From Cyclobacteriaceae bacterium (GTDB lineage: Bacteria; Bacteroidota; Bacteroidia; Cytophagales; Cyclobacteriaceae), in NCBI GenBank assembly GCA_022842845.1, contig JALHOT010000001.1, positions 338,525-402,524 on the forward strand: a stretch of 64,000 nucleotides of DNA, read 5' to 3'. Below the pieces are notes generated by a model. That model was not told the DNA's origin. It saw nothing but the letters and a program-made list of their open reading frames with translations, and did no database searches. The position numbers were made by a program, and so were the translations under genes. Positions 61,296-64,000 of the stretch are shown here, piece by piece (positions within the stretch are counted from its first letter, which is position 1; each line of letters begins with the position of its first letter).

Positions 61296-61951
61296 GCTGC
61301 CGCGTAGTTTTTATATGCTCGCCACCATGTAAAAAAACCGTAAGCTGCGATAAAGCAAAAAATAAGATATTCTACTGCGACAAAAAGAATTCCTTTCTGA
61401 AAGTACATATAAGTGGCCACTACATCTACCACGAGCCAAACAAGCCAGCACTCAACTTTCTTTTGCACCATCAGGTAAGTGGCTACAATACTCATGACGG
61501 TAACAAATGAATCTGCATAGGGAAAAGCACTTGGCAAACTAAAGAGGGAGGGAAATTGAACATGAAGATTTTCGGCAAAAGAGCCCATCAACAAAGTACC
61601 AGCCAAGCCAATAATAAGAAACAGTTTAAGCCAGCGTGCAGACATAAAACTTATTCTTAGTTCGTGCTTATCATCTGCTTCTTGTACAGCCGGGTGCGAC
61701 CAACGCCACCAGCCCATCAGGTTGGTTACAAAAAAAAATGCTTGCAAAAACATATCAGGGTATAGCTGAACCTGATAAAACAGGAAAAAGAAAAGCGTAA
61801 CATTCACTAAACCTATGGGCCAACTCCAGATGTTTCCTTTGGCAGAAAGCCAAACCGCCAGGCCTCCTGCGAGTGTACCAAAAAACTCCAGGTAACTCAT
61901 AGGGTAATCCAGCACCGTAAAAAAAGTATTGTTAATATCGAGGAAGCTCAT
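61292..61951 (-). CDS. pnuC: Nicotinamide riboside transporter PnuC
   Basis: A 219-residue PnuC with about seven membrane spans. Recognisable segments: MSYLEFFGTLAGGLAVWLSA, IWSWPIGLVNVTLFFFLFYQ, YPDMFLQAFFFVTNLMGWWRW (the WxxWxxP-type core) and DSFVTVMSIVATYLMVQKKV ending in the WLVVDVVATYMYFQK segment. It imports nicotinamide riboside by facilitated diffusion and metabolic trapping with the downstream kinase. ATG 61951 gives an N-terminus like MSFLDINNTFFTVL; an ATG eight codons upstream lies before the promoter-like box, and the internal ATG at MSYLEFF is a further option. Start uncertain by that margin. Confidence 0.92.
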   Translation of the reverse strand: MSFLDINNTFFTVLDYPMSYLEFFGTLAGGLAVWLSAKGNIWSWPIGLVNVTLFFFLFYQVQLYPDMFLQAFFFVTNLMGWWRWSHPAVQEADDKHELRISFMSARWLKLFLIIGLAGTLLMGSFAENLHVQFPSLFSLPSAFPYADSFVTVMSIVATYLMVQKKVECWLVWLVVDVVATYMYFQKGILFVAVEYLIFCFIAAYGFFTWWRAYKNYAAA

Positions 61952-61954
61952 GTT

Positions 61955-61962
61955 CAAAGTTA
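61955..61962 (-). promoter_or_regulatory. Candidate -7 box for pnuC
   Basis: TAACTTTG on the minus strand (61962 to 61955) fits TAnnTTTG but ends only 3 bases before the ATG at 61951, so it implies a leaderless transcript or a start further in. Confidence 0.4.
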
Positions 61963-62020
61963 CAAGTGAAGGCATCAGTACCTAAGCCTGATTCTATTCT
62001 TATCTCTGCTCATCGCTGAC

Positions 62021-63463
62021 TTATAATTTGATGCAAATATTCTTGGCCTCCGTAAAAAATTTCAAGGCTTCCCATCCACCTTCTCGACCCACACCACTCT
62101 GCTTCATACCGCCAAAGGGTGTTCTCAAATCGCGGAAGAGCCAACAGTTCACCCAAACAATACCGCTCTTCAGGGCGGCCGCCATACGATGGGTGCGCGT
62201 TAAGTTTTCTGTCCAGAGTGTAGCCGACAAACCATAATGAGTGCTGTTGGCAAAAGCCAATACTTCCTCTTCTGTATCGAAAGGGGTGATGGTTACCACA
62301 GGCCCAAAAATTTCTTCCTGATTGGTGCGGCAGTCCGGGCTCAGACCTGTAATCACAGTAGGCTCTACAAAGTACCCATTGGCACAACGACCCTCTACAG
62401 TCACTCGCTTGCCTCCACACATAATGGTGCCACCCTCTTGCTTGGCCAGTTCTATATACGAAAGCACCTTGTTCATGTGCGGCTCAGAATTCAGCGGACC
62501 TATTTTTGTTTTATCATCCAACGGATCTCCAACAGTTAGCAATGTTGTTTTAGCTACAAATTCAGTAACAAAACGATCGTATACAGATCGCTCTACAAAA
62601 ATTCGGGAACCACATAAACAAATTTCTCCTTGATTAGAGAAAGATGATTGAATCGATGTGCTCAACATTTTCTCCCAATCGCAATCGGCAAAAACGATAT
62701 TAGGATTCTTACCACCCAATTCGAGTGAAAGTTTTTTAAACATAGGGGCTGCTGTGGCCGCAATACGCTTGCCTGTTACGGTGCCTCCTGTAAACGAAAT
62801 AGCAGGTATTTGTGGATGCTCAACAATGGCCTGGCCTACTTTGGGGCCCAAACCATGAACAATATTGAGTACGCCTTTAGGCAAGCCCGCTTCTATACAT
62901 AGCTTAGAAAATAAATAGGCTGTCATCGGTGTAAGCTCCGAAGGTTTAGCCACCACGGTGCAACCTGCAGCGAGGGCGGGTGCTATCTTCCAGGTAAAAA
63001 GATAGAGGGGCAGGTTCCAGGGAGAAATACAACCTGCCACACCAATAGGGCTGCGCGTTGTGTAATTGACTGCTTCATTACCTGTTATGTGGGCCTCACT
63101 GGAAAAATGCTGAATGCCGGTAGCAAAAAAACGAATATTGGCAGATGCACGGGGAATGTCTACCACCGTGGCCAACTTAACCGGCTTCCCCTGATCTATG
63201 CTTTCGGCCAGGGCCAAGGCCGATAAATCGCGATCAATCAGGTCTGCTATTTTCATCAACACAGCGGACCGCTTATCCAATGGCATGGAGGACCATTCAG
63301 CAAAAGCTGCACTAGCCGCAACAACTGCGTTTTGCACATCAATGTGATCAGAATCGGGAATTAAACTATACACTGCGCCAATGGCGGGGTTATAATTATC
63401 CAAATAATTACCTGCGGCCGGTGGCACCAATGTTCCGTTAATATAATTATGAATGGTTGTCAT
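62021..63463 (-). CDS. Aldehyde dehydrogenase (muconic-semialdehyde type)
   Basis: A 480-residue NAD-dependent aldehyde dehydrogenase. SPWNLPLYLFTWKIAPALAA, VVAKPSELTPMTAYLFSKL, ISFTGGTVTGKRIA and LSLELGGKNPNIVFADCDW (catalytic Glu) lead to NQGEICLCGSRIFVE, with the nucleophile Cys282. The ICLCGSR segment is typical of the ALDH8/2-hydroxymuconic or 2-aminomuconic semialdehyde dehydrogenase subgroup, which oxidises an aldehyde in aromatic or tryptophan (kynurenine) breakdown. No other genes of such a pathway are in view, so the substrate is inferred. It is divergent from a response regulator; a TATATTTG -7 box lies 21 bases before the ATG. Confidence 0.92.
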   Translation of the reverse strand: MTTIHNYINGTLVPPAAGNYLDNYNPAIGAVYSLIPDSDHIDVQNAVVAASAAFAEWSSMPLDKRSAVLMKIADLIDRDLSALALAESIDQGKPVKLATVVDIPRASANIRFFATGIQHFSSEAHITGNEAVNYTTRSPIGVAGCISPWNLPLYLFTWKIAPALAAGCTVVAKPSELTPMTAYLFSKLCIEAGLPKGVLNIVHGLGPKVGQAIVEHPQIPAISFTGGTVTGKRIAATAAPMFKKLSLELGGKNPNIVFADCDWEKMLSTSIQSSFSNQGEICLCGSRIFVERSVYDRFVTEFVAKTTLLTVGDPLDDKTKIGPLNSEPHMNKVLSYIELAKQEGGTIMCGGKRVTVEGRCANGYFVEPTVITGLSPDCRTNQEEIFGPVVTITPFDTEEEVLAFANSTHYGLSATLWTENLTRTHRMAAALKSGIVWVNCWLFRDLRTPFGGMKQSGVGREGGWEALKFFTEAKNICIKL

Positions 63464-63484
63464 CTATTGTAGAAAAGTATCCAT

Positions 63485-63522
63485 CAAATATAATTGTTTG
63501 GCAATACCAAGATTTTGGTATT
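63485..63522 (-). promoter_or_regulatory. ALDH promoter and inverted repeat
   Basis: TATATTTG on the minus strand (63492 to 63485) is the ALDH -7 box. Upstream, AATACCAA-GATT-TTGGTATT (63503-63522, 8-bp arms) lies in the divergent region shared with the response-regulator gene, where a regulator could bind. Confidence 0.5.
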
Positions 63523-63547
63523 TTACAGCACCCAAACTTTATTTTTA

Positions 63548-64000
63548 GTGATAGTGGAGAAAAAAAGCGTTGTTATTTGTGAGGATCATGCCATTGTCTA
63601 TACTGGTTTAAAGTTACTACTTGATCAATCAGACAATTTTGAGTTGACAGGCCATGCCAAAACAGGAGAAGAACTATTGCCTTTGCTTAGAGAAACCATT
63701 CCTGACATTCTTATTTTAGACCTTAACTTGCCTGATATTGACGGGTTCAGCCTATTGCATGAGGTGAGGAAAATCAATAAGAGAATTCTGGTTATTATTC
63801 TTACCATGTATCAGGATGCGCATCTTATACAGAAAGCTCAAGATGAAGGCGCCAATGCTTATTTACTCAAGAATGCCTCCAACGATGAGCTACTGCATGC
63901 GCTCAAAAATCTGGAATCAGATGGCTTTTACCTTAGCCGGGAGTTGAATCAGGAAGAGATGAATAAAGATCTCTTCAAAGACGAATTCACTCAAAAAATG
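63548..64000 (+). CDS. NarL-type response regulator, receiver domain (partial)
   Basis: 151 codons are present and the frame continues past the window end. The receiver domain starts KSVVICEDHAIVYTGLKLLL; the acidic pocket is ED at residues 11-12. The phospho-Asp is in DILILDLNLPDIDG, Thr in VIILTMYQD and Lys in AYLLKNASNDELLHAL. That is the NarL/FixJ layout, and a C-terminal LuxR-type helix-turn-helix is expected beyond the edge. It is activated by a histidine kinase that is not in the window. The start is probably GTG at 63548 (an in-frame GTG two codons later is an alternative); no ATG fits. Divergent from the aldehyde dehydrogenase gene. Confidence 0.85.
   Translation, partial: MIVEKKSVVICEDHAIVYTGLKLLLDQSDNFELTGHAKTGEELLPLLRETIPDILILDLNLPDIDGFSLLHEVRKINKRILVIILTMYQDAHLIQKAQDEGANAYLLKNASNDELLHALKNLESDGFYLSRELNQEEMNKDLFKDEFTQKM

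Noticed and set aside
1..64000. rRNA, tRNA, riboswitch, phage, plasmid origin or insertion sequence
   Set aside because: No clover-leaf, conserved rRNA segment, aptamer-like leader, integrase, transposase or iteron cluster was recognised on either strand.

Overview
The window is a chromosomal segment of a Bacteroidota bacterium, most likely a gliding Cytophagales relative. The evidence is: several promoters of the Bacteroidota type (-7 box TAnnTTTG); a gldH gliding lipoprotein gene; a 1172-residue surface protein ending in a type IX secretion (T9SS) sorting domain; a fused SecDF; many lipoproteins; and the RDD/SpoIIM/DUF4129/DUF4350/MoxR/DUF58 block usual in this phylum. I see no rRNA, tRNA, CRISPR array, phage, plasmid or insertion sequence. 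No gene-free stretch reaches 300 bases.

Layout. 1-8.4 kb: end of dnaK, two tandem DUF4382 lipoproteins, aspartokinase, an NhaD Na+/H+ antiporter, an S9 peptidase lipoprotein and an NdpA-like nucleoid protein, most separated by strong hairpin terminators. 8.4-11.3 kb (minus strand): a propeller lipoprotein and a compact operon of Lrp/AsnC regulator, PyrR-like phosphoribosyltransferase, panB and an unannotated 48-residue gene, with a palindrome at the operon promoter. 11.3-30.2 kb (minus strand): a 16-gene run with no gap above 15 bases, encoding a Wzm/Wzt polysaccharide exporter, nine glycosyltransferases, three methyltransferases, a sugar epimerase and an AsnB-type amidotransferase, and ending in the PKD/T9SS surface protein. 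30.2-34.7 kb: a divergent glycosyltransferase plus kdsD, manC and a polytopic membrane protein that supply or extend the same glycan. 34.8-40.4 kb: recQ, purD, ricT and gldH. 40.4-47.9 kb: the MoxR/DUF58 block flanked by two RDD genes. 47.9-56.7 kb (minus strand): a K+(Na+)/H+ antiporter, secDF, a small membrane protein, udk, rdgB, two tandem FKBP lipoproteins and nrnA. 56.8-64 kb: ndk, a YceI-like secreted protein opposite a membrane-anchored winged-helix regulator, a sugar nucleotidyltransferase, a lipoprotein, an NAD-precursor salvage pair (pnuC and a NadR-type kinase), an aldehyde dehydrogenase, and the start of a NarL-type response regulator cut by the window end.

How it works together. 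The central 23 kb looks like a complete route for an ABC-exported surface polysaccharide. ManC, the epimerase and possibly KdsD provide sugars; glycosyltransferases assemble them; methyltransferases and the Wzt carbohydrate-binding domain point to a capped chain end; Wzm/Wzt export it. The T9SS cargo gene is translationally coupled to the last glycosyltransferase gene, which suggests the glycan and a surface protein are made together. That is the most interesting hypothesis here. Other points worth a second look are the 48-residue gene downstream of panB, the membrane regulator with a C-terminal DNA-binding domain, and several promoters placed so close to the start codon that the mRNA leader must be extremely short.
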